From: JACQXM01 sp964569425
Lineage (GTDB): Bacteria; Planctomycetota; Phycisphaerae; UBA1845
Direction: 5' to 3'
Assembly (NCBI GenBank): GCA_964569425.1
Contig: CAZMVD010000011.1
Span: 1-61,832 of the forward strand
DNA length: 61,832 nt
How positions within the stretch are numbered: position 1 is the first letter of the stretch; each line of letters opens with the position of its first letter. Positions 44,228 to 53,498 of the stretch are shown here, piece by piece. The translations under genes and the position numbers were made by a program. The notes below the pieces were generated by a model. The model did not search any database. It saw nothing but the letters and a program-made list of their open reading frames with translations, and had not been told where the DNA came from.

Positions 44228-46183
44228 TCACGGCGCGCGCAACTGCGCGGCGCGCTCCGCGGCCGCGCGGGCGCCGTCCATGTCGCTGAGTTGTTCGAGC
44301 ACCACCGCGAGAAAACCGTGCGCGTCGGCATCTTCCGGCGACAGGCGGATCGCCTCGTTCAACGGCGCGAGGGCGTCGGCCGGTCGGCCGGCCATGAAGG
44401 TCGCCACCGCCAGGTTGTACTGGTACAGCGCCACGTGCGGCGCGCGCTCCACCGCCTGCTCCAACTCGGCGACCGCTTCGGAAACCCGCCGCATGCCCAG
44501 CAGCGTCATGCCCAGGTGGTAGCGGGGGGACGCGGCGCGAGGGTACTGCTCCACCGCTTCGCGATAGAGCGCCAACACGTCTTCCGCGCGACGCTGCCCG
44601 ACCAGCAGCGATGCCAGCTCGCCACGCGCCACTTCCAGCGCCGGGTCGAGTTGCAGCGCCCGGCGATAGGCGGCCTCGGCCTCGGGCAGCCGCCCGCGCT
44701 TGCGCAACACGTTCGCCAGCCCGCGCTGCGGTTCCGCGCGGTGCGGCAGCCGCTCGCTCAGCCGGCGGACCGTGTTCTCCGCGAACTCATCGCGACCGGC
44801 GGCCAGGTAGAGCCACACCAGCGATTCAAGCGCCGCGTTGGTGGAGGATAGTCCCCAGCGATCGGCGCGCTCCAACATGGCGAGCGCGTCGGCATGGAGC
44901 GATCGAGATTCGGATGAAGCGCGCTCCAGCCACGCCGGCCCCGCGATCCACACTTCGTCGCCCAGGGCCACCTTGTCGGCCAGCCGCGCGCCCTGCCACA
45001 CGTGATAGCGAATCACCCCGCTGTGCACCGTGAACCCCAGCCACAGTGCCATGAGCATGACATAACCGACGCCCGCGCGGCTCAATCGACCCCCGCGCTT
45101 GAGCGAAAGGTTCTGCCAGCGGACGTTGGCGTCGCGCGCCAGCCGGATCAGCTTGAGCACCGCGAAGGCAGTCATCGCCGCCAACCCCATCGCAAGCAGC
45201 AGCGGAATCTGGTCGTACAACCCGCGCAGCGCCAGCAGCGCCGTCAGGCCGACCAGTACCATCAGGAGTTCTTCCGCCAGCGAGCATTCAAACGTCCGCG
45301 CCTTGGGCACGGCGGGCGGTGCGGGGCGGTCTGCCTTGGCCGGCCGCGCAAAGCCGAAGTACAGCGCGTCGTTGGGGCACACACTCACGCAGTCCATGCA
45401 CTTCATGCACCCCGGATCCACCACCATGCCGTACCGCGCCACCTCCTCGTGCACGCGAACGTTGGACGTGCACACCGCCGTGCAGTGGCCACAGTGCTCG
45501 CACGCATCCGTCACCCGAATGCGCCCCGGCGCCGCCTGATCCGCCAGCCCGAAAAACCCGCCATAAGGACACGCATACGTGCAGAACCCCTTGGCCCCGA
45601 GGAAGTAGACAATGCCCATCCCCGCCACCACGAAGGTAAGGATGGCAATCACCGGCCCGGGAAACGTCGCCCAGAAATCGCTGGTCAGCAGGTGGTTGCT
45701 CAGCTTCGGCCGCGGCGCCCCCACGAACCACCGGTAAACGCTCGGCCACACGAACATGTAAATAGCCAGCGCCAGCGGCGCGAAGACCAGCAGTCGCGTA
45801 CGGAAGGCTCGCGGTTTGACGCCCACCTTCTTGAGCAGCCAGCCGCACAGATCCTGATAGGCGACGAAGTGGCATCCCCACCCGCACACGAACCGCCCGA
45901 ACACCAGCGTGGCGGCAATGGCGGCGACAAAGAAAAGGAACCCCGCGTTCAGGTGCCCGTGGTTGAGCGTGTACATCGCCTCCGAGGGCTCGATCGGCGA
46001 CACCGTCCGCCCCGTCAGCATCCACTGCACCACGTGGGCGATCATCAGCACGTGCACGCCGATCAGCACCGCCGCCCGCCGCGGACCCATGCGCGAAGCG
46101 CGCACCCGCGGCGCGCCCGCCGACACCACCGGCAGACTCACGTCACTGGATGCCGTGCCGTGTGCGGCGCAAGTGTTCGACAC
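44228..46183 (-). CDS. NapH/CcoG-like membrane polyferredoxin fused to TPR domain
   Basis: 651 aa. Membrane part: several helices with FVCGWGCHFVAYQDLCGW and GFCTYACPYGGFFGL, the CxxxCP-type motifs of NapH/RdxA-like proteins. Then two 4Fe-4S motifs, CEHCGHCTAVC and CMKCMDCVSVCPND (around residues 225-275). After further helices comes a C-terminal domain of about five TPRs (EAEAAYRRALQLDPALEVAR; ASPRYHLGMTLLGMRRVSEA; LYQYNLAVATFMAGRPADAL), residues ~430-650. The iron-sulfur part would pass electrons across or along the membrane; the TPRs would bind a partner. The partner is not evident from the neighbours. Confidence 0.8.
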   Translation of the reverse strand: MSNTCAAHGTASSDVSLPVVSAGAPRVRASRMGPRRAAVLIGVHVLMIAHVVQWMLTGRTVSPIEPSEAMYTLNHGHLNAGFLFFVAAIAATLVFGRFVCGWGCHFVAYQDLCGWLLKKVGVKPRAFRTRLLVFAPLALAIYMFVWPSVYRWFVGAPRPKLSNHLLTSDFWATFPGPVIAILTFVVAGMGIVYFLGAKGFCTYACPYGGFFGLADQAAPGRIRVTDACEHCGHCTAVCTSNVRVHEEVARYGMVVDPGCMKCMDCVSVCPNDALYFGFARPAKADRPAPPAVPKARTFECSLAEELLMVLVGLTALLALRGLYDQIPLLLAMGLAAMTAFAVLKLIRLARDANVRWQNLSLKRGGRLSRAGVGYVMLMALWLGFTVHSGVIRYHVWQGARLADKVALGDEVWIAGPAWLERASSESRSLHADALAMLERADRWGLSSTNAALESLVWLYLAAGRDEFAENTVRRLSERLPHRAEPQRGLANVLRKRGRLPEAEAAYRRALQLDPALEVARGELASLLVGQRRAEDVLALYREAVEQYPRAASPRYHLGMTLLGMRRVSEAVAELEQAVERAPHVALYQYNLAVATFMAGRPADALAPLNEAIRLSPEDADAHGFLAVVLEQLSDMDGARAAAERAAQLRAP

Positions 46184-46378
46184 GAAGCAGGCCCTCTTAA
46201 ACGCGCCCGACCGACCGGCCGACGCGATCCGCGTGGCGGATTATAGGCGAAACGCACCGGGGCGGCCCTGCGCGACCGATGCGGCCGCACGCCATGGGGC
46301 CGGGCAGGTTGCGGGTCGGGAAGTGCGCTGCCACAATGCCCCCACCACCACGCGGAGGGCCAGACGCGACGATTCGCC

Positions 46379-48688
46379 ATGACTGACGAACCGGACGAAC
46401 CCACCATCACCGTTGCCCAGCGCCTCGACGAGCACCTCGCCCTGCGCCCCGACCTGGCGGAGCGCATCAACCGCGAGATCCTCGTGGCCCTGCACCGCCG
46501 CGGCATCGTCACCATCGACAGCATCCTGGATGAAGCGCGGGCGCGCCTGGGGCGCGACCGGCGCACCGTCATCGACGACCCCAACCAGGCCGAACGCGAC
46601 CGGCTCGACGAACGCGAACGCGAACTCGTCGAGCAGATCACCCGCGAATACGCCGTGGCACACCTGTCCGTCGCGGATATCGACGACCTGGTCAACCTGA
46701 CGATCAAGCGCGACGAAGTGCACACCCTGGAGAACGTCTCCAACCAGGCCAATGTTTCCTTCCGCGAACTGGCCGATCAGATTCACCGCTTCTGCGAGCT
46801 GCCCCTGGGCGAAACCCGCCTGTTGCCTTCCGAGGTGGTCGGCACCCGCGTCGCCCTCACCCGCCACCTGCTTTCCGACCAGCTCGAGTTTATCGGCATC
46901 GCCAAGCACTACCTCACCATTCGCGATTTCGACGACATCACCAGCCACGTCATCGGCGGCGACCAGGGCATGGGGCGCATCGGCGGCAAAGCCGGCGGCA
47001 TGATCCTCGCCCACAAAATCCTCGCCCAGGCCGAGGAGGGCAAGGACACCTTCCTGCCCATCGCCATCCCCGAATCCTGGTACCTGCGCAGCGACGTGGT
47101 GGAGGATTTCCTCCGCCTCAACCGGCTCGACGAATACCAGTCGCAGAAGTACAAGCCCATCGAGGACGTCGCCCGCGAGTACCCCCTCATCCGCGGCGTG
47201 TTCCGCAACGGCGACTTTCCCCTCAAGATCGTGCAGCAGCTCCGCCAGGTGCTCGACAAGATCGGCACCCACCCGCTCATCGTCCGCTCCAGCAGCCTGC
47301 TCGAGGACCGCTTCGGCACCGCCTTCTGCGGCAAGTACGCCAGCGTCTTTCTCGCCAACCAGGGCGGGCCCGAAGAACGCCTCCGCGCCCTGCTCGGGGC
47401 CATCGCCGAAGTGTACGCCAGCGTCATGGCCCCGGACCCCATCCTCTACCGCCGCGAGCACAACCTCATCGACTACGTCGAGGAGATGGCCGTGCTCATT
47501 CAGAAAGTCGTGGGCTTCAACTTCGGCGACTACCTGCTCCCCGCCTTCGCGGGGGTGGCCTTTTCGCGCAACGAGTACCGCTGGTCGCCGCGCATCGAGC
47601 GCGAAGACGGACTTGCCCGCATCGTCATGGGGCTGGGCACCCGCGCGGTGGATCGCAGCGGGTCGGACTATCCGCGCATGGTCGCCCTCGGGGCGCCCAC
47701 CCTGCGCCCGGAATCCACCGTCAAGGAAATCCTCCGCTCCGCCCAGCAGACGCTGGACGTCATCGACATCAAGAAAAACCGCCTGCAACCCGTGCGCTTG
47801 CAGGATGTGCTCGCCGCCGGCACCGATTTCCCCCTGCTCGACAGAATCGTCTCCGTCTACCAGGACGACGAGCTGTACGCACCCCCGGGCCTGATGATCG
47901 ACGCCGAACCGTCGCGCCTGTGCATCACCTTCGACAAGCTGCTGCGCTCCACGCCCTTCGCCCAGCGGCTGCGCGGCATCCTCGGCCGGCTCGAACAGGC
48001 CTACGGCATGCCCATCGACGTGGAGTTCGCCTGCGACGGCGAACGCCTGTACATGCTCCAGTGCCGCACCCAGGCACAGGCGCGCGACGCCGGACCGGTC
48101 AAAATCCCCCGCAACATCCCCGAGGAAAACGTCCTCTTCGACGCCCACCGCTACGTCCGCACCGGGCTGGTCGAGGGCATGGCCTACGTCGTGTACGTCG
48201 ATCCGCAGCGCTACGACGACATCCCCACCCGCGAGCGGCGCATCGAACTCGGCCGGGTGATCGGGCGTATCAACCACAAGCTGGAGCGCCGCACCTTCGT
48301 GCTCATCGGCCCCGGGCGCTGGGGCAGCAACGACATCCGCCTCGGCGTGCCCGTCCGCTACGCGGACATCAACCATTGCCGCCTGTTGATCGAGGTCGCC
48401 CGCCAGAAAGACGGCTTCCTGCCCGAGGTCTCCTTCGGCACCCATTTCTTCCAGGACCTGGTCGAGGCCGACATCCACTACCTGCCCCTTTACCCCGACG
48501 ACGCGGGCAACCGCTTCCACGAGGAGTTCTTCCTGCGCTCCAAGAACAACCTCGCCGAGCTGCTGCCCGACGAGGCCGACTTCGCCGACATCGTCCGCGT
48601 GATCCACCTGCCCACCGTGGCCGCCGGCCGCACCCTGACCGTGGCCATGGACGGCGAAACCGACCACGCGCTGGCATACCTCAAATGA
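46379..48688 (+). CDS. PPDK/PEP-synthase N-domain-like (ATP-grasp) protein
   Basis: 769 aa. After a helical N-terminal region (~185 residues) comes the PEP-synthase/PPDK nucleotide-binding fold: GRIGGKAGGMILAHKIL, HPLIVRSSSLLEDRFGTAFC GKYASVF, GLGTRAVDRSGSDYPRMV, and IDVEFACDGERLYMLQCRTQ. The swivelling phospho-His domain and the PEP/pyruvate barrel are missing. Instead there is a C-terminal ~200-residue domain (PGRWGSNDIRLGVPVRYADI; VSFGTHFFQDLVEADIHYLP). It may be an ATP-dependent phosphotransferase acting on another substrate or protein. It is divergent from the polyferredoxin gene. Confidence 0.75.
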   Translation: MTDEPDEPTITVAQRLDEHLALRPDLAERINREILVALHRRGIVTIDSILDEARARLGRDRRTVIDDPNQAERDRLDERERELVEQITREYAVAHLSVADIDDLVNLTIKRDEVHTLENVSNQANVSFRELADQIHRFCELPLGETRLLPSEVVGTRVALTRHLLSDQLEFIGIAKHYLTIRDFDDITSHVIGGDQGMGRIGGKAGGMILAHKILAQAEEGKDTFLPIAIPESWYLRSDVVEDFLRLNRLDEYQSQKYKPIEDVAREYPLIRGVFRNGDFPLKIVQQLRQVLDKIGTHPLIVRSSSLLEDRFGTAFCGKYASVFLANQGGPEERLRALLGAIAEVYASVMAPDPILYRREHNLIDYVEEMAVLIQKVVGFNFGDYLLPAFAGVAFSRNEYRWSPRIEREDGLARIVMGLGTRAVDRSGSDYPRMVALGAPTLRPESTVKEILRSAQQTLDVIDIKKNRLQPVRLQDVLAAGTDFPLLDRIVSVYQDDELYAPPGLMIDAEPSRLCITFDKLLRSTPFAQRLRGILGRLEQAYGMPIDVEFACDGERLYMLQCRTQAQARDAGPVKIPRNIPEENVLFDAHRYVRTGLVEGMAYVVYVDPQRYDDIPTRERRIELGRVIGRINHKLERRTFVLIGPGRWGSNDIRLGVPVRYADINHCRLLIEVARQKDGFLPEVSFGTHFFQDLVEADIHYLPLYPDDAGNRFHEEFFLRSKNNLAELLPDEADFADIVRVIHLPTVAAGRTLTVAMDGETDHALAYLK

Positions 48689-48689
48689 A

Positions 48690-48830
48690 TGAAGAATGGC
48701 GACCCGGCACAGCCGGGCTTTGCGGAATGGCGAATGAAACACAGAAGGCGTGAGGCGTGAGGCGCGAGGCGAATGACAAGGCACGGGGGGAATGCGGAAT
48801 GGCGCCTGGCGAGCCGCGGGCTCTTGCCCT
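48690..48830. repeat. Mixed heptamer-type repeat block
   Basis: GAAGAATGGCG, GGAATGGCGAATGA and GGAATGCGGAATGGCG units are mixed with GGCGTGAGGCGTGAGGCGCG and a short hairpin CCCGGCACAGCCGGG. It directly follows the PPDK-like gene. The same GAATGGC and GGCGxGAG families recur at 55544-55650. Confidence 0.6.
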
Positions 48831-48934
48831 TTATGCATAGCGTGAAGGGCAGCCCGCGTGGAGTCGACGTCGACGGTGAATGTCAGCCTTCACGGAACCA
48901 CGAGCCTCTGTTTGACCGCGGCCCTTGATGCGCC

Positions 48935-49594
48935 ATGCAATTGAATTTCCGCCGAATCGGTGCCGTATTCGTTGGCGCTACGGTCTTCGCCGCCGTGCAC
49001 GCACTTATCTGTGTTGTCATCGAAGAGTACTTGGAAGAACAGGTGCGATGGGTTGCAAACGGCATTCTCGAATGGCGATTCGCAGGATTCGGGTCATTCG
49101 GGCGCAATCTACGTTTGCTCCTGTGCTGTTTGATGTACACGGCACCAAGTCTCCTTGCCGCCCTCCCCGCGTATTTTGCCTTCGAGCGCATTAGTGCGCC
49201 GCTTCCGCTTCGCTCAGTAAACAGGTCTCAGAAAATGTTGCTTTCTTGTGTCGCGTTCTGCTGGATTTCCACGGCAGCAGTGATGATGATGCTCACCACA
49301 CCTACGGGATCTGGCATCCTCGAGAATATCGCCAAATTCATTGAGGCTCTTATTCCGATGGTGCCCCGAAAATGGGTGGACCTTATCGAGTTTGTCCTGA
49401 TTGCAACAGCACTCTTCACCTTCTGGCTCACCGTCTTCGCCCTTTGGACCGCGAGACCCGGGGCCGATGCCGAGCCGCGCTGCCGAAAGTGCGGCTACAT
49501 CCTCCGCGGCCTCGTCGATAACCGCTGCCCCGAGTGCTTCACACCGTTCGAACCGGTCAGTTCGGGAGAAGGATCCCAGGAGGCATGCGCGTGA
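48935..49594 (+). CDS. Membrane protein with C-terminal CRKCGY zinc ribbon (copy 1)
   Basis: 219 aa. Four hydrophobic segments (first at residues ~8-28), then RPGADAEPRCRKCGYILRGL and a second Cys pair RCPECFTPF near the C-terminus, forming a zinc ribbon. Proteins with this CxxCGYxLRGLxxxxCPEC ending are widespread in planctomycetes and have no known function. Its stop overlaps the start of the next, related gene (GTGA). Confidence 0.75.
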   Translation: MQLNFRRIGAVFVGATVFAAVHALICVVIEEYLEEQVRWVANGILEWRFAGFGSFGRNLRLLLCCLMYTAPSLLAALPAYFAFERISAPLPLRSVNRSQKMLLSCVAFCWISTAAVMMMLTTPTGSGILENIAKFIEALIPMVPRKWVDLIEFVLIATALFTFWLTVFALWTARPGADAEPRCRKCGYILRGLVDNRCPECFTPFEPVSSGEGSQEACA

Positions 49595-50322
49595 TCCCAC
49601 GAATGGTCCGATGCGTGCTGGTGGGTGCGATCGCGTTCTCGCTCGTCGATTGGCTAATCATCAGATGCTTTGGCCGTTATTTCTGGTACATGCGCGACAC
49701 CATCTTGGCGAAGCTGTTCGATTGGCGATTCGACCACTTTGGACATACGGGGGGATTCCCGCACATGTTCTGCCTCATCCTGACCGACGGCCTTCCAGAG
49801 GTCATTGTGTTCGCTGCGATTGTGTGGGCGTACGACCGCATTGCATTCGCGCGCCGATTTGAGGAACAGGCCTCTCGCCGCCCCAGGGCACTGGTCTGTA
49901 TCGCGGGTTTCTGGCTTTCAGTGAGTGTCATACAGTGGGCGTTGTGGACGACGAGGTTGGGTTTATTGTTCTTCAAGTGGATGAAAAGGATGCACCTGGT
50001 ACTCCCTCTCTCATTATCATCCGGAGATGAGTACCTGTTACTCCGTGTTTTGATCGCAACGATTGTGTGTGCCTGCTGGCTCACCGTCTACGCCCTTTGG
50101 ACCGCGAGACCCGGGGCCGATGGCGGGCCGCGCTGCCGCAAGTGCGGCTACATCCTCCGCGGTCTCGCCGATAACCGCTGCCCCGAGTGCTTCACGCCCT
50201 TCGATCCCGCTGCGTCAGATCACAAGCCCGGCGCACAACCTTCCGCCTCGCCCCCCCAACAATGCATAATCGGTAAACGTTCGGTACTCCGGCCGGCTCA
50301 CCCCCCATCAGTGGACAATTGA
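49591..50322 (+). CDS. Membrane protein with C-terminal CRKCGY zinc ribbon (copy 2)
   Basis: 243 aa. Same layout as the preceding gene: four hydrophobic segments, then GGPRCRKCGYILRGLADNRC PECFTPF, here followed by a ~30-residue extra tail. Start chosen as GTG at 49591: AGGAGG (49578-49583) lies exactly 7 nt upstream and the GTG overlaps the previous stop (GTGA), so the two are translationally coupled. ATGs at 49585 (too close to AGGAGG) and 49603 are less likely. The N-terminal parts of the pair differ far more than the zinc-ribbon DNA does. Confidence 0.75.
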   Translation: MIPRMVRCVLVGAIAFSLVDWLIIRCFGRYFWYMRDTILAKLFDWRFDHFGHTGGFPHMFCLILTDGLPEVIVFAAIVWAYDRIAFARRFEEQASRRPRALVCIAGFWLSVSVIQWALWTTRLGLLFFKWMKRMHLVLPLSLSSGDEYLLLRVLIATIVCACWLTVYALWTARPGADGGPRCRKCGYILRGLADNRCPECFTPFDPAASDHKPGAQPSASPPQQCIIGKRSVLRPAHPPSVDN

Positions 50323-50456
50323 CCGCCCTTCCTGTATGTCGGCACCTGTGCGGGCGCCATCGGGCCATGGCATTCAACCGCCGCCGCGGATTCTGCCGAT
50401 TGACGGCATCGACCCGCCGTCTGGCCGGGCGGCTCATTCAGTTTCGGGGATAACTC

Positions 50457-51851
50457 ATGAAACGTGCACAGATATTGATCGGCGTGGGTCTATTGGCCGT
50501 GGCGGGTTTGTGGTCCTGCGCAGTGGCTCCGGTGGCCATGGTCGCTCTGGAGGAACTGCCCGAGTTGACGACCCCCGCGTGCGACGCCGCTTCCTGGGTG
50601 CCGGTCGGCGATCCGCGGATGGTCAACACCACCACCGCCGATTACCAGCGAGACCCGCGCATTCTGGTCTTGACCAACGGGCGCGTGGCCGTGTGCTGGG
50701 TGTCCGTGTTGCAGGACGGCGATGAGACCGGGCTCTTTCTGATGATTCTCGACGGCGACGGCACGCCGCTCACCGGCGAGATCCAAGTGAACCAGCACAC
50801 GGCCGACGACCAGAACACCCATGCCATGACCGTCCTGCCCAATGGGGCGTTCGTCATCGCCTGGCAGAGCGGGCCTTTTCTCTGGGAAGATATGCCCTCT
50901 CCCGACGGCAGCGGCACCGGCGTGTACGCGCGAATCTTCGACGCCGACGGTGCGCCGATGACAGACGAGTTCCAGGTCAACGAACATTCGTTCCACGATC
51001 AGTTCGAGATTCGCCTGACCACCCTTTCCGACGGCAGCTTTCTGGCGGTTTGGACTTCCGCCCGCGAAATGGAGTTCTCCGAAGGGGCGTTCGGCACCAA
51101 CAGTTACCTGGCCGTCAAACGGTTCAGCGCCGACGGCACGGTGCTGATGGACGAAATGGTGGCCCAGGACCACGAATCCATCGGGGCCATCAACCTGCAA
51201 ATCGAGCCCAGTAACGCGGATATCGCGGCACTCGCCCAGGGGCGCTTCGCCATCGCGTGGCAGCAGGCGCGGCTCCATCCCGACGAAGACCGCATCGGCC
51301 CGCCCTATCCGAGACGCATTCGGGCGCGCGTGTTCGAAAACGACGGCCGGCCGGTCGGCAGCGTCATCGAGGTCAGCCAGCAGTCCAACGCCGAGACCAA
51401 TAACGAAATCAATGCGCGCGTGGCCGCGCTGCCGGGTGGCGGCTTCGCCGTCGCCTGGGATTCCATACGCCCAGGGGGCCAGGCGGTCATGATGCGCCAC
51501 TTTGATCGCAACGGCACCCCGCGCGGCAATGAATTCCTGGCGGCCCCCCTCAGCGGTCGGGCCGCGACGACGATCCTCGAGCTGGACTTGGTGCCGATCC
51601 CCGATTTTGGCGTGGTCCTCGGTACGGCCCTGCACGATGTGACCAGCGGACAATCCGCGTCCATTCAACTGTTCGATGCCACCGGCCAACCATTCGGGCA
51701 GGCCGCGGTGTTTGAACTCGACGGCAGCTTCTTCCAGTCATTGTCCATCCACCGGGGCGCCAATGGTCGGCTGGCCGCGGCCTATTCGATGTCCGCCGAG
51801 GCGTTTGCCGATCGCGATGACGTGGTCGTTCGACTGCTCGGCTGCCCTTGA
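50457..51851 (+). CDS. Lipoprotein with repeated beta-strand (propeller-like) units
   Basis: 464 aa. Signal peptide with lipobox (LAVAGLWSCAV). The rest is built of about six repeats of the form LPNGxFVIAWQS...VYARIFDADGAPMxxEFQVN: for example TVLPNGAFVIAWQS, TTLSDGSFLAVWTS, AALAQGRFAIAWQQ, AALPGGGFAVAWDS. Each has a Gly-aromatic turn, a strand ending in Trp, then a strand with Phe-Asp and Gly, which suits a beta-propeller. No catalytic residues are apparent. A surface binding protein is likely; the ligand is unknown. Confidence 0.7.
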   Translation: MKRAQILIGVGLLAVAGLWSCAVAPVAMVALEELPELTTPACDAASWVPVGDPRMVNTTTADYQRDPRILVLTNGRVAVCWVSVLQDGDETGLFLMILDGDGTPLTGEIQVNQHTADDQNTHAMTVLPNGAFVIAWQSGPFLWEDMPSPDGSGTGVYARIFDADGAPMTDEFQVNEHSFHDQFEIRLTTLSDGSFLAVWTSAREMEFSEGAFGTNSYLAVKRFSADGTVLMDEMVAQDHESIGAINLQIEPSNADIAALAQGRFAIAWQQARLHPDEDRIGPPYPRRIRARVFENDGRPVGSVIEVSQQSNAETNNEINARVAALPGGGFAVAWDSIRPGGQAVMMRHFDRNGTPRGNEFLAAPLSGRAATTILELDLVPIPDFGVVLGTALHDVTSGQSASIQLFDATGQPFGQAAVFELDGSFFQSLSIHRGANGRLAAAYSMSAEAFADRDDVVVRLLGCP

Positions 51852-51951
51852 TCGGGCCGCAAGAAGCACGCTTGCCCTGTGCGAACCTCGGGGGCCGCGG
51901 CGCAAAAGCCGATTGGGCGCGGCGCACAAAATCCGCGACCATACCGCCCGA

Positions 51952-53055
51952 ATGGCTGAACCACGGACAGAGCAATCGGACCGACCGGTAAAGGTCTGGC
52001 GCATCTACGCACCGGCGCGGCGCCGGGGAGTCATTGCCCTATTTGTGTTGGCCCTGGCATTTGGCTTCACTTGGATCGTGGGAGTGAATCTGATTGCCGA
52101 GCTGATCAGAGAGTGGCCCAGGTCATTTGGACCGCGGTCCGGGGCAGTTCGACTATTGTTGTTCGGATCGCTTTTCCCGTGCTCAATACTTGTCGTTTGC
52201 TGTTTCGACCGCGCTCTCTGGCTGGCGTACATTCAACCGCGTTGGGCACGATGGCGCAAGCTGGACGTACTGTTCAGGAATAAGAATCGAATTGTCGAAT
52301 TGCCGCAGCGTCGAATCGAATATGCGCTCCTGGCCTGGATCACGTTCGCGGGGCGTTTGTGCGCGGCATTACGCGCGACAGGCAAGGAATCGGTAATTCT
52401 GGTCAATGGGCCGAGATTGAGTGAGTGGCCGACCAAGTCAAACGTCGTTACCTTCGAACCAATGGACCTGGGTGAACGCAATGAAAGGGCGCGGCAGATC
52501 GTCCAGACGGTGACATCTTTTCCTGCGCCTGGCAATCAAGAGTACATCACCCCCTCACGGTGGGCTCGCTCACGGGAGACTCTCTGGTCTTTCGCGAATG
52601 CCTTGAGGCTTGCCATCGGTGCGGTTCTCTTCCTCGCTGCACTGGTCATGACGTGGATGGCCACCAGAAACCGGTGGGCAACGAGCCCGGAGTGGATTGG
52701 AGTCATCGCCCTGCTGTTGGTTGCGCCGTTGCTCTCCGGATTCGCCGGTCATTCCTGGTGGGTGGTGCCGGGGGGCGTGGTGCGGCGGCGCCATCGCGTG
52801 TGGCGCAAGGGCGTCACGCTGCGCCGATTCGGACCGGGCGATTCGCCGCTGCTGGTCGACCTGCAGCGCGGGTTCGGCGCGGTGTTGGAGGGCAAACGCA
52901 CGTGCACCTTCGCCCTGGCGCCGGGCATGGGCATGGCCGTGGTGATCGGCTGGCTCAGCACCGCACGCGTATCCGACGACGCCCTCCTCTCCTTCTTCGG
53001 CCCGGAGGCCACCTGGGAGGAACCCGCCGGCTCGTCGGCGGCCGGTTCACCGTGA
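51952..53055 (+). CDS. Integral membrane protein, unknown
   Basis: 367 aa. Hydrophobic segments around residues 25-50, 62-85, 215-240 and 245-270, separated by a soluble stretch of ~120 residues (LDVLFRNKNRIVELPQRRIE...). The C-terminal soluble part (WRKGVTLRRFGPGDSPLLVD; RTCTFALAPGMGMAVVIGWL) is GC-richer than the first two-thirds, whose codon use is less biased. No family recognised. It follows the propeller-like lipoprotein by 100 nt on the same strand. Confidence 0.55.
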   Translation: MAEPRTEQSDRPVKVWRIYAPARRRGVIALFVLALAFGFTWIVGVNLIAELIREWPRSFGPRSGAVRLLLFGSLFPCSILVVCCFDRALWLAYIQPRWARWRKLDVLFRNKNRIVELPQRRIEYALLAWITFAGRLCAALRATGKESVILVNGPRLSEWPTKSNVVTFEPMDLGERNERARQIVQTVTSFPAPGNQEYITPSRWARSRETLWSFANALRLAIGAVLFLAALVMTWMATRNRWATSPEWIGVIALLLVAPLLSGFAGHSWWVVPGGVVRRRHRVWRKGVTLRRFGPGDSPLLVDLQRGFGAVLEGKRTCTFALAPGMGMAVVIGWLSTARVSDDALLSFFGPEATWEEPAGSSAAGSP

Positions 53056-53139
53056 CGGCGCCCCCTGGAACGCCCTCGGCGCCTCGGTGCGAGGTCGAAG
53101 ACGGCCCCCAAGACCGGGCTCGCTTTCGCCTCTCACTTT

Positions 53140-53316
53140 TCCTCCGCAATCCCCAATCCGCAATCGCCTCCCGCCTCCCGCCTCTCGCCTTCGGCCTTCC
53201 GTGCTGCCTGCTGCCCCCGATCTTGACTTTTCGACGTTTTGACGTTTTGACGTTTCATCTGCTGCCCCCGATCTTGACTTTTCGACGTTTTGACGTTTTG
53301 GCGTTTCATCTGCTGC
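53140..53316. repeat. Heptamer-type repeats and a 51-bp tandem duplication
   Basis: First GCAATCC-type units (53145-53165), then CTCCCGC/CTCTCGC units (53166-53190), then a 51-bp unit beginning CTGCTGCCCCCGATC and containing GACGTTTT repeats: copy 1 at 53208-53258, copy 2 at 53259-53309, with one base changed (GACGTTT to GGCGTTT near the end), and the first bases of a third. The 443-base gap 53056-53498 holds nothing else I recognise apart from the ribosome-binding site of the next gene. Confidence 0.8.
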
Positions 53317-53498
53317 CTTTTGCCTGTGGCCTCTCTTTTCCCCCCGCCCTTGCCAAAACGGGAAAAAAACTGAGGATAGCGGGTCGTTATTCCGCTTTCA
53401 CTGGGGGTGGCCGCATCAGCAGGGTCCATGGTGAATCCTCGCGCGGCCGATCCACCGGAGGCGAACTCGTCACCGTTGTTTTTCGAAAGGAACTTTCC

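Noticed and set aside
46241..48838. Minus-strand frame of ~860 codons opposite the PPDK-like gene
   Set aside because: Composition (Ala/Val/Glu/Gly/Asp) is what the reverse complement of GC-ending codons gives; the plus-strand protein has clear ATP-grasp motifs.
52560..53498. Upstream extension of the LolA-like frame by ~310 codons
   Set aside because: It covers the repeat region and overlaps another gene; the signal peptide and GAAAGGAA site fix the start at 53499.
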